From assembly GCA_030149115.1 (NCBI GenBank), contig JASBSE010000351.1:1-13688 (forward strand): DNA of 13,688 nt, read 5' to 3'. The stretch's first letter is position 1. Each line of letters starts with the position of its first letter. Positions 7,608-13,688 of the stretch are shown here, in pieces. The position numbers and the translations under genes were made by a program. Source of the DNA: Winogradskyella sp. (GTDB taxonomy: Bacteria; Bacteroidota; Bacteroidia; Flavobacteriales; Flavobacteriaceae). A model generated the notes under the pieces. The model had not been told where the DNA came from, did not search any database, and saw nothing but the letters and a program-made list of their open reading frames with translations.

Positions 7608-9506
7608 TTAATAGTTTAATAATTCAAATTTTATCCATGCTGCACCTCGCTCACCATTATTAGCAGTTGTATTACCTAACGAAATAGGGCCTTCTAAAGT
7701 TTTACCAACTTGGCGAACCCATAGTTTTGCATTAGGACCACTATCAAAAGTTTTAAATAAACCATATTGTGCTTTCATTATTTCTGGATCATGAAAAGGC
7801 GTATTAAAACCTTCTAAACTTTTGTCTTCATTTGCTTTAATTAAATCTGAAACGATTTGGTTTATGTCAACTTCTATATGTGAGTCATATAAAACCTTAA
7901 ATTTTGTTCCGGTTAGATTATTATCTGCTAAAAGGCTTCTAATCAAAAAATTTGATGATGAACCATTAAGCTCGTCAGGTGTTATTTCAAAAACCAAAGC
8001 ATTCATAACATTACTTTCTTTTTTTCCAGTTTGCGCTAATCTTATATAAGGATCTTGATTTTCGTGAGAAAGCGTATTGTGGTTATACTCGCAAGGGTAA
8101 TCATCATTACAATTAAAATTAATGCCCTTATTACCCCAAATTTTATTTACTGCTGTCTTATTACTTCCGTTTGACTTATAGTCGATAGACTGCCAAAATG
8201 AATATCTTGAATCATTGCTTCCAGATCTTTTAATGCACAACAAATCTGTTAAGGTCACTTTTAGCTTTATTGGCTTTTCAGGAAGCTCAAGGGTTAATAT
8301 TTGTGGATCAATCGTTGTAGTTGCTATGGGTGTAAATGTGGCATCTTCATCAATACTTGTATCTTGTGTTACACCATTAGGCGTGTTGATTGTAGAGCTT
8401 ATTGTACCTGTTTGCCCTGTAGCATTTGCTGTTTGCTTACCTTCTGCTTTAAGAAAAACTATACCGTTTTGGGATTTTAGTATTTCTGTATTTGTAGTTA
8501 AGTTGAACTGATTGCCTAGAGTAAAAGAATCGCCTGGTATAAATGAGCCTCCGGATATGAAAGAATCTCCAGGTATGAATGAATCCCCAGGTATGAATGA
8601 GTCTCCGGGTATGAATGAGTCTCCAGGTATGAATGAGTCTCCAGGTATATAATTTTTAGTGGTTTCAAACGCTAAAACAGCATTATCAATAGGTGTAATA
8701 GAATAATTACCATAGAGTATTCCTTTATAAAATGAGCTATTTGGATATTTTTCTTTAACCTGAGTGGGATCTGTCATTGTTTCATAAAGCTCAATGTTTT
8801 GAACCTTTTTCGTCTTACTATCCACAACTAAAATAACTTTAGTCCCTGTGTTTGTTTTAGTTTGAATGGTATTTCCATAGATTTGAATATTTGTAAACCC
8901 TATTTTAGCATCAAATTGTGAATCATTTATTCCGCCTCCAATAGATACCATGGTTGGTTGCATCTTAAATCTTGGAATATTTAAAATGAGCTTGTCGTCC
9001 ATTAAGATTTTTAATTTTCCTTCTGAAACCTCAATTTTTATGTGTCTCCAGACTGGATCTAATGTTTGAAACTCTTTTATATGATTTTTAGATCCTCCCA
9101 TTTCTGGATGGTTCCAATCCGTTTCTAAACCATCTCTATAAATTATAAACGGTTTGTAACGTATGTCACCTTTTTGGTAACCATATGCACCATCCCATAA
9201 CCTTAATTGAAATCTTTGGCCATAGAGTGAAGATGTTTTATCAAAAAAAATATCGAATTCTACTGTAAAATCCTTACTTAAATAATTGTTGGTTTGGTCA
9301 TTGACAATTGGTTTAATAATGCCTCCATGCATTAAACTTATCAGTTTGTAACCATCTTGTACATCTACAGTAGCCATACCGCTTACTACATCCCATTGAG
9401 AAGGAAAATCACCAATGGTTTCGTTAGCAGCGTTGTCTTGAAAAGTTTGTGAAAAAGCACAAAAACTAAACAATAGCCCTAAAATAGTGTTGTAATACGT
9501 TTTCAT
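7608..9506 (-). CDS. Large secreted protein with LamG-like domain and FIPGDS tandem repeats (protein C)
   Basis: Exported protein of 632 residues. The signal peptide ends near residue 19 (CAFS|QTF). Residues about 22-212 look like a concanavalin/LamG-type jelly roll: GDFPSQWDVVSG, a KDFTVEFDIFFDK strand, then KIEVSEGKLKILMDDKLI and a final KIGFTNIQIYG. Similar N-termini occur in flavobacterial OmpA-family proteins, but no OmpA peptidoglycan-binding domain is present here. Residues 286-327 are seven copies of a six-residue repeat (consensus FIPGDS), with a decayed eighth copy FTLGNQ. The C-terminal part (about 335-632) contains three cysteines (LLC, and NFNCNDDYPCEY) and a long predicted beta/alpha region that I cannot assign. 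No C-terminal type IX secretion sorting domain is evident. It may bind a glycan or another surface partner through the LamG-like part (inference only). It lies 10 nt after gene B and 10 nt before gene D. Confidence 0.85.
   Translation of the reverse strand: MKTYYNTILGLLFSFCAFSQTFQDNAANETIGDFPSQWDVVSGMATVDVQDGYKLISLMHGGIIKPIVNDQTNNYLSKDFTVEFDIFFDKTSSLYGQRFQLRLWDGAYGYQKGDIRYKPFIIYRDGLETDWNHPEMGGSKNHIKEFQTLDPVWRHIKIEVSEGKLKILMDDKLILNIPRFKMQPTMVSIGGGINDSQFDAKIGFTNIQIYGNTIQTKTNTGTKVILVVDSKTKKVQNIELYETMTDPTQVKEKYPNSSFYKGILYGNYSITPIDNAVLAFETTKNYIPGDSFIPGDSFIPGDSFIPGDSFIPGDSFISGGSFIPGDSFTLGNQFNLTTNTEILKSQNGIVFLKAEGKQTANATGQTGTISSTINTPNGVTQDTSIDEDATFTPIATTTIDPQILTLELPEKPIKLKVTLTDLLCIKRSGSNDSRYSFWQSIDYKSNGSNKTAVNKIWGNKGINFNCNDDYPCEYNHNTLSHENQDPYIRLAQTGKKESNVMNALVFEITPDELNGSSSNFLIRSLLADNNLTGTKFKVLYDSHIEVDINQIVSDLIKANEDKSLEGFNTPFHDPEIMKAQYGLFKTFDSGPNAKLWVRQVGKTLEGPISLGNTTANNGERGAAWIKFELLNY
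8526..8651 (-). repeat. 18-bp in-frame tandem repeat, seven copies, within gene C
   Basis: Seven direct 18-bp units read in coding sense as TTCATACCTGGAGAYTCA and encode FIPGDS. The first starts with Tyr and the sixth reads FISGGS; a decayed eighth copy (FTLGNQ) follows to about 8508. The copies nearest 8651 differ by only one to three third-position changes, so they look recently duplicated. Because 18 is a multiple of three, gain or loss of units keeps the frame and only changes the length of a proline/glycine-rich spacer between the LamG-like and C-terminal parts. Confidence 0.95.
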
Positions 9507-9516
9507 ATATAAATTA

Positions 9517-10050
9517 TTAATATGTTATGTTTATGGATCCAGAAATTGGAAAAAGTGTTTCGCCACGCTCAATCATGCCATTGCCTTTGCCTTCAAAATT
9601 CATTATAAGACTGTTTTTGGTGAGCTTAGAAATTGTAATAGTACCCGACCTAAATACAATGCGTTTATTACTTCGTTTCTCTACGTTACGATCTTTATTA
9701 AAAAAACTGAGGTCTATAACTATAGCACCTTCATTGGCATCTGGAATGGTATAGGTCATAGGTACGCTTTTCAATACATTTGAACCTTTTAGGTTAAAAT
9801 TTATGGACACTTTACTTTCGTTAGTGTATATGACATACTGAAGATCATCTTTATCAAAATCTAGCTTTTTCTGAGGATTAATAGCTTCTAATTGCATCGT
9901 ATGGGTTTCCCCTTCCATGTTTAGTACTACAGCAGCTTTTGTAGTGTTTGATTTTACTGTTTCACCATATTGATTTTCCTCTGAATTATTAGGCTTGCAC
10001 CCAAAAACCGTTAAAAATAACAATGCACAAATACTTAGTTTAAATTTCAT
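9517..10050 (-). CDS. Small beta-rich lipoprotein, unrecognised (protein B)
   Basis: Predicted lipoprotein of 177 residues. The signal peptide MKFKLSICALLFLTVFGC ends at lipobox Cys18, with a short polar linker (KPNNSEENQYGE). The mature part is almost entirely alternating beta-like segments (AAVVLNMEGETHTMQLEA, YVIYTNESKVSINFNL, NKRIVFRSGTITISKL, SLIMNFEGKGNGM). It ends in LFPISGSINITY, a pattern common in small flavobacterial lipoproteins where a final strand with SGS closes a beta sandwich or barrel. There are no other cysteines and no obvious catalytic residues. The family is not recognised. It follows protein A by 12 nt and precedes protein C by 10 nt, so it is almost certainly cotranscribed. 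The start is the ATG at 10050, which gives a standard signal peptide. Confidence 0.82.
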   Translation of the reverse strand: MKFKLSICALLFLTVFGCKPNNSEENQYGETVKSNTTKAAVVLNMEGETHTMQLEAINPQKKLDFDKDDLQYVIYTNESKVSINFNLKGSNVLKSVPMTYTIPDANEGAIVIDLSFFNKDRNVEKRSNKRIVFRSGTITISKLTKNSLIMNFEGKGNGMIERGETLFPISGSINITY

Positions 10051-10062
10051 AATGTAAATGCT

Positions 10063-11034
10063 TTAGTTTTTCTCGTAAATCGAATTCATGCCTTTTTTGA
10101 GCAAATCTTGTCCTGGTGTTTTCTTTTCTACTGCTACAGGGACTTTAACATCGCAAGACTCATAGAAATAGGCTATTTTGCCTTTACCCGAACCATAAAA
10201 GGGATCGTCTTCTGCAACTATATTAATTTCTACTAATCGATCTTGGTTGTCAAAAAGTGTATATGTACCCTGATAACCTTTCTCCTCTACGCTAAACTTA
10301 GTACAGCCCATTTTACCTCTGCAAGACGGTTTTGATTCCTTATAGTTACCAGCAACCATCTCATCTCTAAAGTGATCTGGTTTCAAAACAAATGGAAAAT
10401 CTACATGCATAAAAGGATATACGGCAAGCCCTTTTTCTTTCATTTCCTCCATACCTTCAAAAATTCTACCTTCTGGCAATTTATAAGCAGATGCCATCAT
10501 ACTTGGTGCCATCATATCCATGCCTGGCATATTCAATAATTGGGATTTATTATGCTGCCCTTCAGTTTCATTATAGGCCACAAAGAAACCCTCACTATCA
10601 ATGTAACTAGTCTCTGGTTTTCCTGTACGTTGATCTGTGTAGTACGATTGCATAGCGACGGCATCAGCATCAAAATAGATAACCATATCCGATTGTTTGT
10701 CCTTATCATAAGAGGTTACCCTAAGATCTGAGGTATACCATGCCCATTTAGCGTCCGTGTTATTGGCTATAGAAGAATTATCAAACTCCATATTGTCTGG
10801 ATAAGATGTTTCTGCCGTTAGAGTACTATCAGACTTAAGCTCTACTTTGGGAGGATTTACTACAGCGTCTATGGCTTTTTCGGTTTTATCCGATACCACC
10901 TCGTCTGTTTTTCTAAGTATGGTTCGCTCTACAGCCTGTTCTGCTTTCTTTTTGAGTTTTTTGAGTATTTGTGCTTCAGAATTTGAGAAAAAACCGATGC
11001 CAATAAAAATCAAGAGCATGTGTCTTTGCTTCAT
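10063..11034 (-). CDS. Secreted protein with QILKKLKKKAE helix and Met-rich stretch (protein A, first gene of the operon)
   Basis: Exported protein of 323 residues and the first gene of the leftward operon. The signal peptide (1-21) probably cleaves at EA|QIL. Residues 22-58 are a basic helix almost identical to that of protein D (QILKKLKKKAEQAVERTIL, then KTDEVVSDKTEKAID). Residues about 95-290 align with the C-terminal half of protein D: VIYFDADAVAMQSYYTD, the motif SCRGKMGCTKF (Cys238 and Cys244, possible disulfide), then GTYTLFDNQDRLVEI. A methionine-rich run, NMPGMDMMAPSMM (168-180), has spacing seen in Cu(I)-binding periplasmic proteins, though Met-rich stretches also occur in DUF4412-like flavobacterial proteins, which this one faintly resembles. 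The function is unknown. A TAnnTTTG box lies 17 nt upstream of the ATG. The opposite-strand neighbour is the LytTR regulator gene, 245 nt away. Confidence 0.85.
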   Translation of the reverse strand: MKQRHMLLIFIGIGFFSNSEAQILKKLKKKAEQAVERTILRKTDEVVSDKTEKAIDAVVNPPKVELKSDSTLTAETSYPDNMEFDNSSIANNTDAKWAWYTSDLRVTSYDKDKQSDMVIYFDADAVAMQSYYTDQRTGKPETSYIDSEGFFVAYNETEGQHNKSQLLNMPGMDMMAPSMMASAYKLPEGRIFEGMEEMKEKGLAVYPFMHVDFPFVLKPDHFRDEMVAGNYKESKPSCRGKMGCTKFSVEEKGYQGTYTLFDNQDRLVEINIVAEDDPFYGSGKGKIAYFYESCDVKVPVAVEKKTPGQDLLKKGMNSIYEKN

Positions 11035-11050
11035 TTTTTTGAGTTTTAAT

Positions 11051-11058
11051 CAAATGTA
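11051..11058 (-). promoter_or_regulatory. Bacteroidota-type -7 promoter element for the leftward seven-gene operon
   Basis: On the minus strand this reads TACATTTG, an exact TAnnTTTG match. It ends 17 nt before the ATG of protein A, giving a predicted leader of about 10 nt. The expected -33 region (around 11076-11085) reads TGTTTTA on the minus strand, only a partial match to TTTG. I found no comparable element in the gaps between the other six leftward genes, which supports one long transcript. Confidence 0.6.
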
Positions 11059-11254
11059 TCTTATTCATAAGCTACTAAAACATAGAAATTTACATTCAAC
11101 ACTAACGATTATACAAATTGCTGTTTTAAAGATGTATTTTGTAAATTGTAGAGTATATTATTGATTTTTGACAATCCGTAAACTGCAATAAACAAACTAT
11201 GTATTGGTTAACACCATTTATGTAGTTCTGCAATACTTAGGATTGGTATGTATA

Positions 11255-11262
11255 TATATTTG
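11255..11262 (+). promoter_or_regulatory. Bacteroidota-type -7 promoter element for the LytTR/LytS genes
   Basis: TATATTTG matches TAnnTTTG exactly and ends 17 nt before the ATG of the response regulator. A purine-rich AAAGGTAG lies just upstream of the ATG. A good -33 element is not seen at the usual spacing, so activation by a regulator, possibly the LytTR protein itself, is conceivable. The surrounding TATATATATT run raises the chance of a fortuitous match. Confidence 0.5.
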
Positions 11263-11279
11263 AAATAAAAGGTAGTAAT

Positions 11280-12020
11280 ATGATAAAGGCTATTATTGTA
11301 GATGATGAGTTAAATGCCATCAAAAATTTAAAATGGGAAATAGAAAATTTCAGCAGCAATATTGATATCTGTGATACTTTTACTAATCCTATTGAAGCGA
11401 TTTCTGCAATAAACTATTTAAAACCAGATTGTGTATTCTTGGATATAGAAATGCCTGAAATGGACGGCTTTCAACTTTTAAGTCATTTAAAATATAGAGA
11501 TTTCGATTTAATAATAACTACAGCCTATGATAATTATGCCATTAAAGCATTTAAAGAACACGCCTTGGACTACCTATTAAAACCAATAGATTCCGAAGAT
11601 TTGAACAAAACAATTGATCGCGTTTTAAAAAACAAAAAAGCTAATACTCTAGGCGAAGAAGTAAAAAAAATTTTAGAATCTATAGATACAAAAAAAGTTT
11701 CTAAACGTTTGGCTATTCCACAATTGGGCAAGACCATTTATATAGAATTTGATGACATTCTTTTTTGTAAATCTGACGGTAATTACACCGAAATAAACCT
11801 AGTAAATAATCAAAAAGAAACGTGCTCAAAAAAGCTGAAGGATATTGAGAAACAATTGAGCAATGATTTCTTTAGGGTTCACCATTCTTATTTGGTTAAT
11901 CTCAACACTATCAAAGAATTTGTATCCACCGATGGCAGCCACGTGGTCTTAAAAAACAATGTCAGTATTCCAGTGTCTCGATCTAAAAAAAATGACCTTT
12001 TAAAGGTATTAAACCCTTGA
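11280..12020 (+). CDS. LytTR-family DNA-binding response regulator
   Basis: Cytosolic two-component response regulator of 246 residues, the usual length for the AlgR/AgrA/LytR group. Receiver domain (about 1-120): acidic pair Asp8-Asp9, phosphoacceptor Asp55 in FLDIEMPEMDGF, Thr80/Thr81 in ITTAYDNYA and Lys101 in LLKPID. All the residues needed for phosphorylation are present. The LytTR DNA-binding domain covers about 141-246, with LAIPQLGKTIYIEFDDI, KSDGNYTEI, FFRVHHSYLVNL and VSIPVSRSKK. LytTR proteins bind pairs of short direct repeats upstream of target promoters. The gene overlaps the start of a LytS-type kinase gene by 4 nt (TTGA) and is divergent from the secreted-protein operon, so the operon is its most obvious candidate target (inference). 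The start is the ATG at 11280, supported by a TAnnTTTG box 17 nt upstream. Confidence 0.95.
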   Translation: MIKAIIVDDELNAIKNLKWEIENFSSNIDICDTFTNPIEAISAINYLKPDCVFLDIEMPEMDGFQLLSHLKYRDFDLIITTAYDNYAIKAFKEHALDYLLKPIDSEDLNKTIDRVLKNKKANTLGEEVKKILESIDTKKVSKRLAIPQLGKTIYIEFDDILFCKSDGNYTEINLVNNQKETCSKKLKDIEKQLSNDFFRVHHSYLVNLNTIKEFVSTDGSHVVLKNNVSIPVSRSKKNDLLKVLNP

Positions 12021-13522
12021 GCTTGAAACAATCTCCATTAGAATATTTAATAAACCATCCTCATCAAAATGGTTTTCTAACATTTACGTTAGGAATTCTA
12101 TTTGTTTTATCGGTATATCATTTTTTGCTTTATTTTCAGCATAAAGACAAACTTTACCTACTTTACAGCGGCTATACTTTTTTTATATTTCTATCTCAAT
12201 TTCAGTGGTTAAATGATGGTTTTCTGTACACCATCATAAAACCAATAGAAGGCATAAAAAAACTACCTGTTGTATTTACAGAGATCTATTTTATACTATA
12301 CGCCTTTTTTGCTTTTGAGTTCTTAAACACAAAAAATGAGCTTCCAAAAAGGTATAAGTATAGTATTAGAGCCCTATATGTAATCATTGCCTTTTGCGTA
12401 ATTAAGTTTATAATCTTCTTATTCTCAAAAAACTTTGATATTCTATACAATGGTTACTTTATATTCACCATATTAATGAGTGCGTTTGTCTTGGTAATGT
12501 ACGTTCCTTTTTTTAAGTCAAAAAGTTTTTTAAAGTATTATATTATCGTGGGTTCTTTGGTACTTTTTTTGACTTCTGTTATTTCATTGTTATATTATCT
12601 AGACTTAAGGGCTCAAGAAAAAAGTGTTGAACCAGCTTACAGCATTTTATACTTTGGTTTTATTTTAGAAAATATAATTTTCTCTCTAGGTCTAGGGCAT
12701 AAACAAAAACTGATTTTAGATGAGAGAGACCAATCCAAAAACAACCTCATAAAACAATTAAAAGAAAACGAACAGCTAAAAGATAAAATACAGGAACAGC
12801 TTGAGCGAGATGTAAGAAACCTAAATGAAAAAGCTGAAATTGAGCGGCTAAAAAACCTTGAGATACAATACGATAAAGAACTGGCAGAGTTAAAAGTATC
12901 ATCCCTTAGAAGCCAGATGAATCCTCATTTTATATTCAATTCTTTAAATTCCATAAAACGTTACATTATAGATAACGAAAAGGAAAATGCCGTCTTTTAT
13001 CTCAACAAGTTTTCAAAATTAATACGGAAGATCTTAGCTTCAACCGAGTCAAAAGAGTCTACTCTTGAAGAAGAATTGGAAACCCTAAAACTATATGTTA
13101 ACATTGAAAACCTGAGATTTAACAACACCATAGATTTTAAGCTCGAATACGATACATCTCTAAACTTATCTTCCATTAAAATACCATCATTAATCACACA
13201 ACCTTTTATAGAAAATGCCATTTGGCACGGGCTATCACTTAATAGGTCTAAAAAAAGAGAACTAAAGGTCTTAATAACCAAGGAAAGAGACTCGCTATTG
13301 AACATCAACATTATAGATAATGGTATAGGCAGGCAAAAATCTAAGGAACTGAAAGAAAAAAAACTGCATAAAAGAGAATCGCTAGGCATAAAACTATCTG
13401 AAGAACGTTTAATGCATTTTAGCAAAAATCATCAAACAAGCGGATATATTGAATTCATCGACCTCTTTGAAAAAGGATTTCCTTCAGGCACCAAAGTAAC
13501 TATAGTCTTACCTTTTGAGTAA
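12017..13522 (+). CDS. LytS-like sensor histidine kinase with seven-transmembrane sensor region
   Basis: Membrane histidine kinase of 501 residues, the presumed partner of the LytTR regulator just upstream. The start is TTG at 12017, overlapping the regulator stop as TTGA. No in-frame ATG occurs until deep in the membrane region, so a TTG start (12017, or a second TTG at 12023) is needed. The N-terminal third (about 20-230) contains seven hydrophobic segments like the 7TMR-DISM membrane module. The periplasmic DISM extracellular domain that often precedes it is absent, so sensing is likely within the membrane or its short loops. A coiled coil spans about 233-298. The HisKA_7TM/His_kinase core has His304 in QMNPHFIFNSLNS, an N-box with Asn400 in FIENAIWHGL and a G-box with Asp434 in DNGIGRQ. 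A final GTKVTIVLPF strand completes the ATPase fold. The kinase appears complete and active. Its 3' end overlaps a convergent partial reading frame. Confidence 0.94.
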   Translation: MSLKQSPLEYLINHPHQNGFLTFTLGILFVLSVYHFLLYFQHKDKLYLLYSGYTFFIFLSQFQWLNDGFLYTIIKPIEGIKKLPVVFTEIYFILYAFFAFEFLNTKNELPKRYKYSIRALYVIIAFCVIKFIIFLFSKNFDILYNGYFIFTILMSAFVLVMYVPFFKSKSFLKYYIIVGSLVLFLTSVISLLYYLDLRAQEKSVEPAYSILYFGFILENIIFSLGLGHKQKLILDERDQSKNNLIKQLKENEQLKDKIQEQLERDVRNLNEKAEIERLKNLEIQYDKELAELKVSSLRSQMNPHFIFNSLNSIKRYIIDNEKENAVFYLNKFSKLIRKILASTESKESTLEEELETLKLYVNIENLRFNNTIDFKLEYDTSLNLSSIKIPSLITQPFIENAIWHGLSLNRSKKRELKVLITKERDSLLNINIIDNGIGRQKSKELKEKKLHKRESLGIKLSEERLMHFSKNHQTSGYIEFIDLFEKGFPSGTKVTIVLPFE

Positions 13523-13688
13523 CTATTTTCTGAATAATCTCTGTCATCTTCTCTGCTCTTTCCTCAACTTCTTCTTCTGTCCAAGATAATTTAATAAGGC
13601 ACGAAATATTTCTACCAATATAATTATCTGATTGTTCGAATGATTTTGTTTGAAGGTATTTTAAACCATCTTTTACTTCTTGAGTAAT
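13500..13688 (-). CDS. Partial reading frame, C-terminal end of an unrecognised protein
   Basis: An open frame enters from the right edge on the minus strand and runs 62 codons to a TAG at 13502-13500. Translation includes EVKDGLKYLQTKSF, then NYIGRNISCLIKLSW and TEEEVEERAEKMTEIIQKI. The composition (charged, helical, Trp-x-Glu-Glu-x-Val-x-x-Arg) looks like real protein and not a shadow frame. The W...EEVEERA pattern is faintly like the C-termini of some HNH-nuclease (DUF1524-type) proteins, but I would not name it from so little sequence. It overlaps the end of the kinase gene by 23 nt in convergent orientation. The start lies outside the window. Confidence 0.55.
   Translation of the reverse strand: MTQEVKDGLKYLQTKSFEQSDNYIGRNISCLIKLSWTEEEVEERAEKMTEIIQKIVTQKVRL

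Noticed and set aside
8508..8651. Regular short repeats that could suggest a CRISPR array
   Set aside because: Units are 18 bp, head to tail with no spacers, and all lie in frame inside a coding gene as FIPGDS.
7608..9506. OmpA-family protein, suggested by the LamG-like N-terminus typical of flavobacterial OmpA proteins
   Set aside because: No OmpA peptidoglycan-binding motif is present in the C-terminal half.
10847..11164. 105-codon plus-strand open frame spanning the start of protein A and the intergenic region
   Set aside because: Most of it is the reverse of the conserved QILKKLKKKAE region, and the remainder has no protein-like features.
12997..13425. 142-codon open frame on the minus strand inside the kinase gene
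   Set aside because: It lies wholly opposite the conserved kinase core, has serine/leucine-rich shadow composition, and has no signal, promoter or motif.

Overview
The window looks like a chromosomal segment from a Bacteroidota bacterium, most probably a member of the Flavobacteriaceae. The DNA is AT-rich by eye. Genes lack clear Shine-Dalgarno sequences, and three promoters match the Bacteroidota -7 consensus TAnnTTTG. The left end has a LolA - LptF/LptG permease - RibB order that fits flavobacterial chromosomes. Exported proteins carry flavobacterial-type signal peptides ending in A|Q or a lipobox cysteine.

Left block (1-3667, + strand): the last 34 codons of a LolA-like lipoprotein carrier, a 778-residue LptF/LptG-family permease with a long extra membrane region at its C-terminus, and a two-domain RibB. 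The second RibB domain resembles GTP cyclohydrolase II but contains no cysteine, so it cannot bind the catalytic zinc. These are housekeeping envelope and riboflavin genes.

Middle block (3664-11034, - strand): seven genes in one direction with mostly very small gaps (6-24 nt, one of 61 nt), and a recognisable promoter only in front of the first. All seven products appear to be exported: four lipoproteins and three proteins with ordinary signal peptides. In order of transcription they are: (A) a secreted protein with a QILKKLKKKAE helix and a methionine-rich stretch; (B) a small beta-rich lipoprotein; (C) a large secreted protein with a LamG-like N-terminus and a 7 x 6-residue FIPGDS repeat; (D) a paralogue of A into which a DUF11-like domain has been inserted; (E) an unrecognised lipoprotein; (F, G) two paralogous lipoproteins, each made of two cupredoxin-like domains. 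In F and G the first domain keeps a complete His...Cys-x9-His-x4-Met set expected of a type 1 copper site, and the second has lost Cys and His. I do not recognise this gene set as a described system. It is the most interesting part of the window.

Right block (11280-13522, + strand): a LytTR-type response regulator and a LytS-like seven-transmembrane histidine kinase, coupled by a TTGA stop/start overlap and divergent from the secreted-protein operon across a 245-nt intergenic region. That arrangement suggests, but does not prove, that the pair controls the operon. A partial convergent reading frame (13500-13688, - strand) closes the window.

Working model (inference): a membrane-bound LytS/LytTR pair senses an envelope or membrane signal and controls a set of surface and periplasmic proteins that includes probable copper lipoproteins. 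The substrate or electron partner cannot be read from the sequence.
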